Notes: generated by a model from the sequence alone, not told the origin. 64,000 nt of DNA from Atherix ibis (GCA_958298945.1 OY282605.1:41146811-41210810); one strand, 5' to 3'; positions 11,483 to 23,862 are shown, counted from the first letter of the stretch. Numbers and translations: made by a program.

Positions 11483-12070
11483 ACAATTGAAATTTGAATT
11501 TGAAGTTATAAGCAAAATTGGAATTTGAATTTGAAGTTGTAAGCACAATTGGAATTTGAATTTGAGATTGTAAGCACAATTGGAATTTGAATTTGAAGTT
11601 GTAAGCACAATTGGAATTTGAATTTGAAGTTATAAGCAAAATTGGAAATTGAATTTTAAGTTGTAAGCACAATTGGAATTTGAATTTGAAGTTGAAGCAC
11701 ACTTTGAAATTTGGATGTGAAGTTGTAAGCACAATTGGAATTTAAATTTGAAGTTGTAAGCACAATTGGAATTTGAATTTGAAGTTGTAAGCGCAATTGG
11801 AATTTGAATTTGAAGTTGTAAGCACAATTGGAATTTGAATTCGAAGTTGTAAGCACAATTGGAATTTGAATTTGAAGTTGTAAGCACAATTGGAATTTGA
11901 ATTTGAAGTTGTAAGCACAATTGGAATTTGACTTTGAAGTTGTAAGCAAAATTGGAATTTGAATTTGAAGTTGTAAGCACAATTGGAATTTGAATTTGAA
12001 GTTGGAAGCACAATTGGAAATTCAATTTGAAATTGTAATCACAATTGGAATTTGAATTTGAAGTTTTAAG
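11483..12070. repeat. 31-bp minisatellite, about 19 units
   Basis: The unit on the plus strand is AATTGGAATTTGAATTTGAA followed by GTTGTAAGCAC; successive GCACAATT words are 31 bp apart (for example 11543 and 11574). Units differ by single substitutions, with one deletion near 11695. The minus-strand unit has no stop codon in any frame, so all three minus frames are open through the array and give rotating Gln/Asn/Phe/Ile-rich translations. Four overlapping long frames in 11223-12025 are explained by this. No sign of translation is seen. Confidence 0.95.
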
Positions 12071-13590
12071 TACTAATCATTTTTTCTTTGCATTTATGGT
12101 ATTGATCACCCAGTTATGATTGTGCTAGAATCCAACCTAATCCTGATGAGTCGCTGCACCTGATGAATAATTACATTACCAAATAATTTTTAGATTAAGA
12201 AAAAATAAAAAACCAAGAAAACTGCAAAATTTCTACTCAATCTGTTCCTAGTGTTGAAATTTCAAAACTTCTTCTGCGACTATTTTTAATATTAATTTTC
12301 AAAAAAAAAACAAATTAAGAAAAAATTATTAAAAAAAAAATCGAATTTTTGCACTTGTTGTGCAAATGAAAATTTTTCCACATTTTTTCCCCATCAAAAC
12401 CTTTAAAATCAATTGAATTTTAAGACAAAAACATAACAATTTCTAGAACGTTTTAGTTAAGATTTTTGGTACCACAAACCCACAGTAACACACATACACA
12501 CACGCACACATTTTAGGTGAACGGAAATGGATCTTTTTTCCTGTAATTAATTATTTTTCCATTAATTTTTTTGTGTTTCTGACTCTTTTAAATTGGTCTT
12601 TTTGGTTTTTCTTTTTAACATTTATTTTTTCTTGGTATTTTTTTCTTATGAAATAACAAAAAAAAAATTAAATTCATTTTTTTTCCATTTCAGGTAATTT
12701 GAATTCTTTCCAACAATCATAAAAGATGCATTACGTTGCGTTGTAATTTTTTACGCGAACAAATCATTAATCAACTGTGACAGGAAGTGCACATTTGTGA
12801 GGTATAATAATGCCGATACGGAGAAAAGAGCGTACGTACAACCGTTAGAAAAAAGATTTTTTTTTTTTTAGAATTTATGATAAGTTAATTTTCGAAGGGC
12901 CTTAAGGTCTATTAATGAGAATATTTTTACTATTAAAATTTTATTGGATATTTTATAATAAAGATTTTGTTTTACTTTAAAAAATATTTTTAAAAAAAAC
13001 GGTAATAACGTAAGACCAGAAAAAGTGAAATTGCTGAAAAATCTCATCGCCCAACGCATAAAAAGTGCCTCCACTTTTGCATATGGTATGTCAAAAAGTA
13101 CTTGTTTTTAATTAATATAAATGCAAAAAAAATATTTCCATAAACACTGATTACGTTGCGTTGTGCTTTTTCACGCGAACACATTATAAGAAAAACACTT
13201 TATATAAAAAATAGTACATAAAATATTTATAAATAATAACAAAAAAATATTCTCATTCATTAAAAAAAAAACTCTTATTTTATTTTCATTTAAATATTTC
13301 GGAAATGCCAAAACTATTACTAAATTTTTGGTTGCCCAAAAAAAACCAAAACGAACAAAAAACAAAATCGCAAAATTTTCTTTTTGCTCCACCCACAACA
13401 TCAGACAAATATTTGTTCATATGTCAAAAAGAAAAGTGTTAATTACGTGGGAAAAAAGAGAGGAGAGAACAGGACATTTTTCGATTGATTAATGATAAAA
13501 GAGTAAATTTATAAAAAAAAAGACAAAAATGTTAATGGAATCAATAGTTAGAAAAATAGACTTTTCTGAGTTATAAAGAAGAATTTATAA
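12071..13590. other. AT-rich non-coding region with one 33-bp dispersed direct repeat
   Basis: No gene is seen. The words ATTACGTTGCGTTGT and ACGCGAACA occur in the same order at 12730-12760 and 13150-13180, exactly 420 bp apart, although the sequence between and around them is not duplicated. The rest is poly-A/T-rich. Confidence 0.5.
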
Positions 13591-15180
13591 AAAAAAGTAG
13601 TTTTATAGAGGCAGGAGTGTGAGTTGATTAGGACGCATAAAGGGCGTTACAGAATGCAAATAGTTTTTGTATTGATTTTTAAAAATATCGACGAGTAAAA
13701 TTCAGTTTTTTGATGATAACTTTTACAAATGCACTTTTAGAGTCTTAAATTTTAGTCTTTTGGAGTCTTAAAAACTTTTTTATTTATTTATTGAGACCCT
13801 ATAAGGCAGTAGATGAATTTGTAGTCTTTTAAAGTTATTTTTGGAGTTATGAAAATTCTTTATTTTTATTTATTGAGACCCTACAGTCTTTTAGAACAAT
13901 TTTTGGAGTTTGAAAAACTTTTTATTTATTTACTGAGACCCTATAAGACAGTAGATGAATTTATAGCCTTTCAGAGTCATTTTTGGAATTTTTAACCCTA
14001 TAAGACCCTATTTTTAGAGTTTTAAAGAGCTGCTCTTTTAGACCCTATAAGACCCTATTTATTTATTGAGATCTTATAAGACAGTAGAGGAATTTTTGGA
14101 ATCTGATGGAGTAATAAAAACTTTTTTTAAAATTTATTGAGACCCTATAAGACAGTAGAGGAATGTTTAGAGTCTTTTGGAGTCATTTTTGGAGTCTTAA
14201 ATATCCTTTCTCTTTATTTATTGAGTACAGGAATTTTTAGAGTCTGTTGGAGTCTTTAAATCTTTTTTTTTTCCTTTTTGAGACTCTATAAGACAGTAGC
14301 GGATATTTTGGAATCTGTTGGAGTATTAAAAACTTTTTTTAAATTTATTGGGACCCTATAGGGCAGTAGATGTATTTGTAGTCTTTTGAAGTCATTTTTG
14401 GTGTCTTAAAAACCTCTTTTTTATTTATTAAGACCCTATAAGGCAGTAGAGACATTTTAAGAGTCCTTTGGAGGCATTTTTGGAGTCTTAAATATCCTTT
14501 CGCTTTATTTATTGAGACCCTAGAGTTTTTTGGAGCTGTAGTTTAAAAACCCTTTTTTTTAAATTTATTGAGACCCTATAAGACACTAGAGACATTTTTG
14601 GAGTCTGTTGGAGTTTTAAAAACATTTCTTTTATTTATTGAGACCCTATATGACCGTAGAGTGAGTTTCAGATTCTTTTGAAGTCATTTTGTAGTCTTAA
14701 AATTTCTTTCTTTTTATTTATTGAGACCCTAGAGTCTTTTGGAGTTATTTTTGGAGTTTGAAAACTCTTTTATTTATTTATTGAGACCTTATAAGACAGT
14801 AGATCAATTTTTACATGTTTAAGAGTCATTTCTGGAGTGTCAAAAAAGTTTGTTATTTATTATTGAGACCCTAGAAAACATTAGATGAATATGTAGAGTC
14901 TTTTGGAGTCTTAAAAGTTCGTTATTTTTATTTATTGGACCCTACCAAAACAGTGATTATTTTCCAGTTAGAAAATATGCACTTTTTTTTTATTTGTCTC
15001 CAAATTGTAATTGATATCATCACGACAAGCCGTCAATTGTTTTGATGTTTGCTTAAGACTTAACTTTTCAGATTTTTAAAATTCCTAATAATGATTATCA
15101 AATAAATTTGACACTGCATCCTGAGTGCTTTTTTTTACTATCTTTTTTGAACAGTTTATCAATAAAAATACATTTTCTAT
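13591..15180. repeat. Degenerate GAGACCCTATAAGACAGTAG tandem array, copy 1, with conserved flanks
   Basis: More than a dozen units of about 60-110 bp share TTTATTTATTGAGACCCTAT, AAGACAGTAGATGAATTT and variants of TTTTGGAGTCATTTTTGGAG. A head flank (13591-13740, AAGTAGTTTTATAGAGGCAG) and a tail flank (15127-15175, TTTTTTGAACAGTTTATCAA) both recur beside the array at 17.8 kb. Array and flanks have therefore been copied as one unit, which suggests a transposable or duplicated element carrying internal minisatellites. There is no coding capacity. Confidence 0.8.
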
Positions 15181-17064
15181 TATACTTTTTATGTGTGCAC
15201 ACAACCCAAGCGTGTGGCGTAAAAATAAGTCATTTGGTATGCCCCATTCCAGAAACTTTCAATCAAATTTCCCGCCTATCACCACTGTCTGTTAGTTGTG
15301 AGTCATGTTCATAAAAATTTCATATTCTCAGATGTTTGCCAAAGCTTTTTATTAACTGCTAATTAAATTTTAGTAGACATTTTTTTGAATCGATATTTTG
15401 AAAAAAAAAGTTTCTGTTCGCAACTAACTAAAAATTGCTTTAGTTTTTGGTCCTTTAAATTTTAATTTTATATTTTTTGGTGCAGAAGAAATTTTTTTAT
15501 TTTTTGGTAGAGAAAATTTTTATTTGTGATTTAAATAAAAAGCAAAAAAATACCAAGCCTGACTATGTAACACTTTACGGGGTGGGGGATTCTCAGACAA
15601 GTTGGAATTTTTTCCACATCATTAAATGTTTGTTCATTTGAAAACTTCAGCAAAGAAAAGCAAACAGGAAATTATATAACCAAGAAAAAAAGACCAACAA
15701 GGACATTTTTATCAAATTCAGGATTTGTCGGAAAAACAAGCAAAATATTCTAGGTAAAAAGTAACAAAAAAAAAAAAAACATTATAGGTAAAAAGAGCTA
15801 ATGAACCCCTGGTGTAGGCACTATTTTGAGGTTGGTTGGGGGGAACGAATTAGATCGTTCACTCATCAATAGTTCGTCGGCACCGTCGCCAAGTTGGTTG
15901 ATTGTTGTTTACTTTGTAACCAAATCAAAACTTGTTCTTCCTCGTTGCACACTTGTTGGAAGTTTTCCGTCGTCAAAGAATCGCGCACGCAACTTCAACT
16001 GATAACATACGATCGTGGTGACATTTGTGATACCTTCCGCTTTTGCTCCCCTGTCCACTTTTCAACCAAACACCACCAGAACAATACGAACACAACTCAT
16101 CGAATTCCAATCAATTCTTTGTGCGAACGCTTATCAGTAAAGTTGCGGTGCGCTTTTATTTTTTTCTCTCCTGTTTATTTGTCAATAACACAAAGATAAC
16201 AAGTGCGCAAAGATAAAGCGTAAACATTGGTCAAAAAAAAGGAAAAACGGCGAAACTAAGAGAAAGAGTAGGATAAAAGTTAATGCAAGAACGGATAAGA
16301 AAAAATTGAAACTTTTTTATGTGAATCACTTGTCGATCCAGAAAATATGATATGTCAAAGTAACTCCCACAAAGGATGGGAAATACAGACAGATCGCCCC
16401 TCCCCCTTTTTTCCACATAACTACCTACAAACGCGTGTGTATGATAAGAAAATATTGTTTGGAAAAGGAGGGACGACGGACGTTCTCTCCGCTGCAGATC
16501 TAGGGAAAATTAGGAAATTATCTGAAATATTTTCGATCATTGCGACCGAGTATAGAGATGGTCTAAGATTGGTGATTTGTTGATTGCTGACTGGAATGTG
16601 GAACGGGTGGTTGGGAGCAGATGAAGGGACCGAAAACACAATGTATATTATGTGATCGTATGAGTGTGCAACGATTAAGTATTGTGGTGGTGGTGTCGGC
16701 GGCAGCAGCGACAATGGCGACAACGCGACAATCGTCAATAATGAGGAAGTGACCTCACTTCAGAACTTGGAAAATTTCTATTTGCGGTCGTTTTTGTTTC
16801 TTCGCTAATCACAAACTTGGTTTTCGTATTTTTCTTTTTTCTTTTTTAAATTAATTTTATTTTGTATTTTTCTTTTTAATCTGGGCGTATTTGGTTAAAA
16901 AAAAAACCTGATTTTAATTGGAAAAGAAGAAATTGTGTTTTTTTTCTTTTTGGTTATTTTTTTTTTTTAAATTCTGCAAAGTAAATTGATTTAAAAGTTT
17001 TCAAAATACAATAATAAAAAAAAACAAACAAAAAATTATTATTGTATTATGTTTAGGAAAAAAA
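15181..17064. other. Non-coding; balanced island at 15.82-16.74 kb
   Basis: 15181-15800 is AT-rich. 15820-16200 has a more even composition and a 101-codon plus-strand frame (15894-16199) with no family resemblance. 16340-16740 is also less biased, with GGTGGTGGTGTCGGCGGCAG near 16684. Either could be an untranslated exon or regulatory DNA. No confident TATA box, splice pair or gene product is recognised. Confidence 0.35.
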
Positions 17065-17765
17065 ATGTAGGTTGTAACGGATGCGGAAAGTACAGCCTTT
17101 TCATTTGACAGCTGTCAGTTCAAGATATGTCAATTCAAGATGACGTTTGTTTAGTTTACCATAGGTTTCGCTTTTTTATATGACGGATTAATAAACCATT
17201 TTTTGTTTAAAATGTTAAAAACTTGCACAAAATTAGTGTTTTTAACATAGCCACTTTGTAAAAAAAAATTCCCTATCTCTTGATGGATGTGTCAATAAGC
17301 AAAAACTGTCGTATGTGTAATTCTGAAAATCTCACAAGCGATTGTGGAAAAGGTCTATTTCTCGTTATCTCGTGTGGATTTTGCTTTGAGGGTGTGATTA
17401 TTTCAAAATAAAAAAAGGAAAGACCGTCCACGTCAGTTCTGATCCCTTTGACCGCATGATAAACGATGTTTTTTGGCCTGAACTTGAAGATATTAATCTG
17501 GGTTATATGGTATGTGGTTTCAACAAAACTATACCACAAGCCACACAACACAACAAACTTTGACTTTATTTTGTGAAAAGTTGCCAGGACACGTAAACTA
17601 GTAGACTTTTCCTAGTGGTGCTACGCCAAAAACCACGTTTATGCAAAAAATCGTGAAATTTTATAGCATTTTAAGAACAAAAACCAAAAATTATATGAAA
17701 AGGATTGAGTCCTCCAAAAAGTTCAGTAGCAGCCATTTGAATAATGTTAGAATTATTATATTTTT
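17065..17765 (+). mobile_element. Family-B relic 2
   Basis: The left part has GCGGAAAGTACAG followed by CATTTGACAGCTGTCAG, with the TGACAGCTGTCA palindrome at 17106-17117; the outermost bases are eroded. Transposase-derived sequence follows in order on the plus strand. The 3' part near 17700-17745 (GGATTGAGTCCTCCAAAAAG, GCAGCCATTT) matches the C-terminal end of the copies at 53.6 and 62.8 kb. The right terminal repeat is missing: the element stops within a few bases of the head flank of the 17771 array. Confidence 0.6.
17330..17620 (+). pseudogene. Family-B transposase fragment (IS630/Tc1-like)
   Basis: A plus-strand reading gives VDFALRV, a run of charged residues, then MINDVFWPELEDINLGYM and GFNKTIPQATQ. 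This fits the stretch before and around the second catalytic Asp in insect Tc1/mariner-superfamily transposases with an FFWPELE-type motif. Stops and frameshifts break it, and it is far below full length (about 340 residues). Confidence 0.55.
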
Positions 17766-17770
17766 AAAAA

Positions 17771-18808
17771 AAAAAGTAGTTTTATAGAGGCAGGAGTATG
17801 AGTTGATTAGGAACCGTAAAGGGCATTACGGAATGGAAATAGTTTTTGCATTGATTTTGACAAATATCGACCAGTAAAATTCAGTTTTTTACTTTTACAA
17901 ATGCACTTTTACAGTTTTTGATGAATGTTTAGAGTAATTTGGAGTCTTGAAAACATTTGTTTTTAATTATTGAGACCCTAGAGAAAAGTGTATGAATTTT
18001 TAGTCTTTTGGAGCGATTTCTGGAGTTTTATAAACTTTCTAATTATTTATTGAGACCCTTTAAGGCAGTAGATGAATGTGTGGAGTCTTTTGGAGTCATT
18101 TTTAGGGTCTAAATTCTTTTTTTTTTTATTAATTGGGACCCTATAAGACAGAGAAATTTTTAGAGCCGTTTACCATTTTTTGGAGTTTTACGAACCTTTT
18201 TTTTAATTATTGAGACCCTAGAGAAAAGTGCATGAATTTTTGGAATATTTTAGAACCATTTCTGGAGTTTTAAAAACTTTCTATTTATTTATTGAGACCC
18301 TATAAGACAGTAGATGAATTTTTAGGCTTTCAGAGTAATTTAAGAAATTTTAAGCCTTATAAAACCCTATTTTTAGAGTCTTTAAGAGCCGCTCTTTTAG
18401 ACCCTATAAAACCCTATTTATTTATTGAGACCCTATAAGATAGTAGAGGAAGTCTTTTAGAAACATTTCTAGAGTTTTAAAATCTTTCTTTTTATTTATT
18501 AGGACCCTATAAGACAGTTGATGAATTTGTAGATTTTTTTGAAGTCATTTTTAGAGTCTTAAAAACCGCTTTTGTTTATTGAGACCCTATAACACAGAAG
18601 AGAAATTTTTGGTGTCTGTTCGGGTCTTAAAAACATTTTTATTTATTTATTGAGACCCTATAAGGCAGTAGATACACTTTGAGAGTCTTTTGAAGTCATT
18701 TTTGGAGTCTTAAATATCCTTTCTCTTTATTTATTGAGACCCTAGAAATCTAAGTAGTTTTTTTTTTGCCATCTTTTTTTAACAGTTTATCAATCAAAAT
18801 ATAACTTT
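17771..18808. repeat. Degenerate GAGACCCTATAAGACAGTAG tandem array, copy 2
   Basis: This array has the same head flank (17771-17910), repeat words and tail flank (about 18757-18808) as the array at 13591-15180, in the same orientation, but fewer units. It directly abuts the broken 3' end of a family-B relic, whereas copy 1 has different upstream DNA. That marks the array's left boundary independently at two sites. Confidence 0.8.
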
Positions 18809-21800
18809 TGACGAAAAATTAGCCATTTAAAAAAATTATTATATTTCCTGCAAAATGGCAAAATCCAAAAAAATAATAAAATTTATTAAAATCTGAATTT
18901 TCACTGTATTTTTATTAATCAAAAACATGATAACAAAACCTTTATTGAAAAAGCAAACTGCATTACCATCCGCCATTATTATTATTATTATTATAAAAAT
19001 ATTGTTAATAAAAAAAAAGTACTAAAAATCCATCTTATTTAATTATAAATTATTTCAGAACATTTTCTATTTTCTTTTTCTTTTTTTGTATTTGAAATAT
19101 TTAAAAAATCTTTGTTATTACTTTTATGGCAAAAATACTCCTTAATTTTTTAGTAGTTTAATACTCCTTAATAAAGCGATTCAGAAAACATTTTGTATTT
19201 GCCTAGAAATTGAGTATCAACTTTAGTGTGTGTGTTTGTGTACGGGCAACGTTTAGCCCCACACGTACGTACGTGCATGTAAATACAATTACGATTGGAT
19301 ACAGTGCATTGAAGATGCGCGAGGTCAATGACAACATGCAACCACACAAACTCATATTGTACCAATACCATCTGTACATGAAAGTTTAAAGTTTAATGCA
19401 TGTGTGCATACTGTTCCTCTATAAACACACAAGTTTGGTTAAGAATAAAAAATGCATTATCGCACTTACTCTTATAGAATAAAGTACTCTCCACTATAAA
19501 TACTTACGTACGTGCATAAATGCGCCTAGAAGCATACAAAAACACCACATACGTGTACGCGCGCATATGCCTATATCCATGAGTATCATTCCCTTTTGTA
19601 TGAAACGATCGATGACTTCTGCCTGGTTGGTCAGCATTCAATGTGTTAAGATAGAAAGAAAAAAGAGAACATTTACCAAAAAAAAAAAAATGTTGATGGA
19701 AATAAAAACATGAGTAAACAACAAAATGACACACTGATGAAAATAGTCGAGATTGAATCAACTGAAAGTAAAGAAAAAAAAAGAAAAAAGAACAAATGAT
19801 TACAATATAATAAAAAGAGAAAGAAAAAAAAACTGTTCCTCTTCACATAATAAACTGAGAAATGTACTAAAGCGGGACGGGACGCCAATAATGTACGCAA
19901 ATGCATTTTAACCAAAAGAGTACGGGCAGAGCGAAGAGGCTGCTGCTGCCACTGCTAACTATTATCGAAATGAGTTTGTGTGTATGAGTTTGGGTTAGTA
20001 CGAATACGGGTGGTTCTTTGTTTACGTTTTATTGGCTGCACACAACGTGGTTGGTATGAGGTGAAGCTGTGCAATCCGTATGCCTATTGGTCTGTTTGGG
20101 TTCGGCATCAGTCCTTCAGTGGTAACAACGGATGTAGCTGTTTTTTTTTTCATATATATTTTTCGTTGGTTTTCTGGTTGTTTTTTTTTTTTTATATTCT
20201 TATTGCTGTTGTGGGTAGTGTTTTGTTGTTCATCAGCTGGTAACGTGAACTTTGTTGTTGATTATCCTTAAAATTGTTGATTGCGGCCATTGTTTGAATT
20301 TTAATTAGAATAGTTTTAATTAATATTTTCCTTATGAAATGTTTTGTTTTTCTTACAAAAATATTTTGAGTATCCAAAAATAATTTTTTTTTTTTTTTGA
20401 AATTATCTTTAACAGCGATTTTAGGAATTTTGTTTAAAAGAAAAATTTAATTATACAAAAAAAATATAGAACCCCCACCCTTCCCAACCAAAAAAAAAAA
20501 TGGTTTTAAAAAAAGAAACAACTTACCTGCATGCATAAATGTACAATTTTTTCAGGTAAGTCTTAAATTTACTATTTTGTATTTTTAAAAAGTAAAATGG
20601 AAAAAAACTGAATAATTTGTACCAAAAAAAAACTAAAACCAAGTATTTTTTTTTGTATAAATGGTTCAAAATATCCATAAAACTTGTATAAATAAGTCCT
20701 TAATTTATATTAATTTATGATAAACATAAAAACCAAAAAAAAAATTAAAAAAAAACTTAGATGGATTTTTAATTAACGACATAATAAAAAATGAAGATTT
20801 TTTTCTCCAAACTTCTCTTAAAATGTATATACTTGGTGCATCCATAGTTTTCTATGCACAACACCACCTCTCTCCCCACCCTCTCCCCTCATTCCTTCCA
20901 TATTCAAAAGGAAATTTGTTGCGATAATAAAATTTCAAAATTATTTTAAAAGAGAGCATAAAATAGAATTTTTTTCTTATAAAACTTAAAATTAAAATGG
21001 TTTATGTCTGAATGGACGGATACGATTAAATCTTGTTGCCGGACAGTTTTATTGTAATTATTTTGATTTTAATGTGTTTAACAGTTAAAAATAACAACAA
21101 CAAATTTATTATACAATATTATTTTTTTAAATCATATCATATATCAGATCAGAGAGAGAGAGGGAGAAATAAATTTTAGATCGCCACATGTGTGTGTGCG
21201 CGCTCATAAAACAGAGAATAGGAAATTTTGTTAAAAACTTAACGATTGTCGTCGTCGTCGTCGGTGTCATTCCATCAAAAGTGAATGCACTTCTTTGATA
21301 GAAATTTACAACTTGTTTGGTTGGTTTTAATGTACAAAGCATTAAGAATAGAACAAAATATCGAAAAGAGAAGAACAACCCAAAGCCCCAATAAGTCCAT
21401 TTAGTGAGTGTTTATTTAGTTTAGCGCCTTTTCACCCAATAACAAGTGCCTTTTGCCACCCAGTTTCTTAGGCAATCAAAACGACGACCGGATTTCAGAG
21501 GTGACCAACCATACAAAATCCGATATTGCAATTTAAGCTTGTCTGGGGAGTAGACATAATACGAAGAACTTTTAAATTTCCTATTACAGGGTGGGGAGGG
21601 GGTGATTGATGTAGTTCTCTTGGGGGTTTACTGAGTATGAAAATACTTATTACTTTTACCTGTAATCGTTTTTTTATTTTTATTTTTCTTTTGAAGCTTT
21701 AAAATCTGATTAATTTGTTATTTTTTTTTATAGAGAGTTTTGGTAAAATTTTAATATTTCAATTCAAGCGTTCGTTAAAATTGTTTTTTTTTTTTTTTTT

Positions 21801-21838
21801 TTAAATGAAAAACTTGGAAAAACGAGTAAAATTTGTAA
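18809..21838. other. Non-coding; unique sequence islands at 19.2-20.3 and 21.1-21.65 kb
   Basis: No gene is seen. 19190-20290 and 21130-21650 are less biased and hold CA/TG and ACGTACGTGCAT-type simple sequence (19264-19280, 19505-19516). The remainder is poly-A/T. Small frames at 19980-20271 are low-complexity Phe-rich translations. An (ATT)n run lies at about 18974-18992. Confidence 0.4.
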
Positions 21839-21968
21839 AAATCCATTTTGTTGTTTTGAAAGTATAACCCGGTCATTTGACAGCTTTTAAATATATATAT
21901 TATTTGAGTTAGGAATTTTTAAGATTTAGATTTGCCATTTTGTATTATGGGTACGAAAAATAACCACA

Positions 21969-22930
21969 GAATGCGTTAAAATTGCAAAAAAAATTTGTTG
22001 AAAGAAGCAAAATCTTATCATATAAAAAGCCTCAAGTGACTGAAGAGAAGCCATTGTATCAGAAGTCATTGAAGGTATCATTGGTCCGGATATCTTTAAA
22101 AAAAATAAGACAGAGCGACCCTATTACCGTCAATTCTCAACGCTATAACCTTATGATAACCGTTTTTTTTTGGTCTAAATCTGAAGTTTTAATCTGATTT
22201 CAATTAAATGGCACCACAAGCCACAAGCCACATAACACGTCATATTTTGGTTTTATTGCATGTAAAGTTGCTAGGATGCATAATTTTCAGCCTCCAAGAT
22301 CGTTTAATTTGACGCTGTTTGAAATTTTTCTTTTGAAACTACACAAATGATCGTGTTTACGAATGCAATGGACGAATTACAGTCGAAAATGTGCAAAATC
22401 GTCATGAGAAATTACCTCAATTTTTAGGTAGATGCCGCAACCTTATAGAAGGTGTGTTTAGAATGCGTTAAAATTGCAAAAAAAATTTTGAAAGAAGCAA
22501 AATCTTATCATATAAAAAGCCTCAAGTGACTGAAGAGAAGCCATTGTATCAGAAGTCATTGAAGGTATCATTGGAACGTATTTATTTTTTTAAAAGAAGG
22601 AGATGGAAAAAGGGTTTTACCGTCAATCCTGAACGCTATGACCTTATGACAACCGTTATTTTTGGTCTAAATTTGAAGTTTTAATCTGATTTCAATTAAA
22701 TGGTACCACAAGCCATATAATACGTCAAATTTTGGTTTTATTGAATGTAAAGTTGCTAGGATGGATAATTTTCAGCCTCTAAGATCGTTTAATTTGACGC
22801 TGTTGGATTTTTTCTTATGAAATTAATTACAGTTCAAAATGTGCAAAATCGTCATAAAAAATTACCTCAATTTTTAGGGAAATGCCGCGACCCTATAGAA
22901 GGTGTGTTTTTATGGTTCGTAACAAAAAGT
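21969..22930 (+). repeat. Tandem duplication of a 487-bp family-B transposase segment
   Basis: AGAATGCGTTAAAATTGCAA begins both units (about 21969 and 22458), and both continue with CAAAATCTTATCATATAAAA through to TAGAAGGTGTG. Divergence between units is modest, including a short deletion and a different insert (GGTCCGGATATC in unit 1, GGAACGTATTTA in unit 2). Unit 1 reads ITVNSQRYNLMITVFFW, a family-B transposase motif. Confidence 0.8.
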
Positions 22931-23082
22931 GGTATAGCGAAATTTGTTGATTCCAAGAGTTTAACTTACGAAGACTTGCTACGACCTCATACGTATATAA
23001 TCTAAAGTGGACATGTTTGTCTGGACATTTTTTCTCTCAAAGAAAACCCTTTACTTTTTTAAGGAAACAATTTTCTCGAAAA

Positions 23083-23157
23083 GCCTGTCGCACAGTCGTT
23101 GACGTACTGGACTAACAACATTCAAGGGGGTCGTAGGTTTGAATCCCCAAAAGTCCA
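23083..23157 (+). ncRNA. Degenerate tRNA-like sequence, probable tRNA-derived SINE head
   Basis: GGTTTGAATCCC (from about 23136) matches the RNA polymerase III B box except for one base. GTCGCACAGTCGTTGACG (from about 23087) resembles an A box at a tRNA-like distance. The anticodon arm is partly pairable (CTGGA with TTCAAG), but the acceptor stem does not pair, so it is not a working tRNA. It is most simply a decayed SINE head or tRNA pseudogene. Confidence 0.4.
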
Positions 23158-23207
23158 CTTATTCTTGTCGCCCAATGCCCTTTCATTGTCATGTCGCTTA
23201 GAATATA

Positions 23208-23862
23208 CGAGGTCTGTTCAAAAAGTATTCTTAATTTTGAATTTCCGCGGGTTACTTATGTCTCTCACTTATGCCGACAAGTTCGGCCATTTTGAATGTT
23301 CAGTTAATTTTTTACAGCTGCTTCGCTTGCACGTGTTTTGGCTCGTCTTCGATTTTTGCGCATTCCAAAAAATGGATCAAAGAATCTGTTTCGGGAACAA
23401 GAAAAAGTCACAGGAGGTCGATCTGGGGAATACGGTGGCTGCGGCATTATTAGTGTGTTGTTTTTGGCCAAAAATGCGTGAGCAGGGGCGTTATCATGGT
23501 GCAAGAAGCCAATTTTTGTTCTTCCACAAATCCAGGCGTTTCTGGGGGATTGCTTCGAGCAACTTGCGCATAACTTGCAGGTAATATTCCTTATTGACCG
23601 ATCTACTCTATGGCAAGAACTCATGGAACACCACGCCCCTGCAATCGAAGAAAACTATCAGCAAAATCTTCACATTCGACCGAACTGGGCACGATTTTTT
23701 CGGTCTTGGGTCGTGCGGCAGCTTCCATTGCGATGATTAAGCTTTGGTTTCCACGTCATAACCATAAACCCATGATTGACCCTCTGGAGCAAATTTGGAT
23801 CGTCGCGGACAGAGTGTTAATGCGATGCTGTTTTTGGTCGAAAATTTCGACCAATTTTCGGA
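23208..23862 (-). mobile_element. Family-A mariner copy 3, 5'-end-inverted derivative, right end lost
   Basis: The left end CGAGGTCTGTTCAAAAAGTA follows TA at 23206-23207. It is succeeded by 5' leader sequence reading inward and then, at about 23370-23400, by the junction to the antisense C-terminal transposase part, the same junction as at 620 and 35510. The minus-strand frame 23304-23624 reads LHHDNAPAHAFLAKNN, so this is the only family-A copy that keeps the second catalytic Asp motif, but the following residues are deleted. Similarity ends near 23862 with no right terminal repeat. It lies inside family-B relic 3. Confidence 0.75.

Noticed and set aside
11223..12025. Four overlapping long minus-strand frames
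   Set aside because: They are a by-product of the 31-bp minisatellite, whose minus strand lacks stops in all frames.
15894..16199. 101-codon frame as a secreted Cys-rich protein
   Set aside because: No signal peptide, no Cys spacing pattern and no splice evidence; composition matches a transcribed but untranslated island.
13591..18808. The GAGACCC arrays as a CRISPR array
   Set aside because: Repeats are degenerate and irregular in period, spacers are not unique, and the genome is eukaryotic.
22905..23003. FVTKSGIAKFVDSKSLTYED as a separate host exon
   Set aside because: It continues in frame from the family-B relic with no splice signal and no recognisable family; too short to support.
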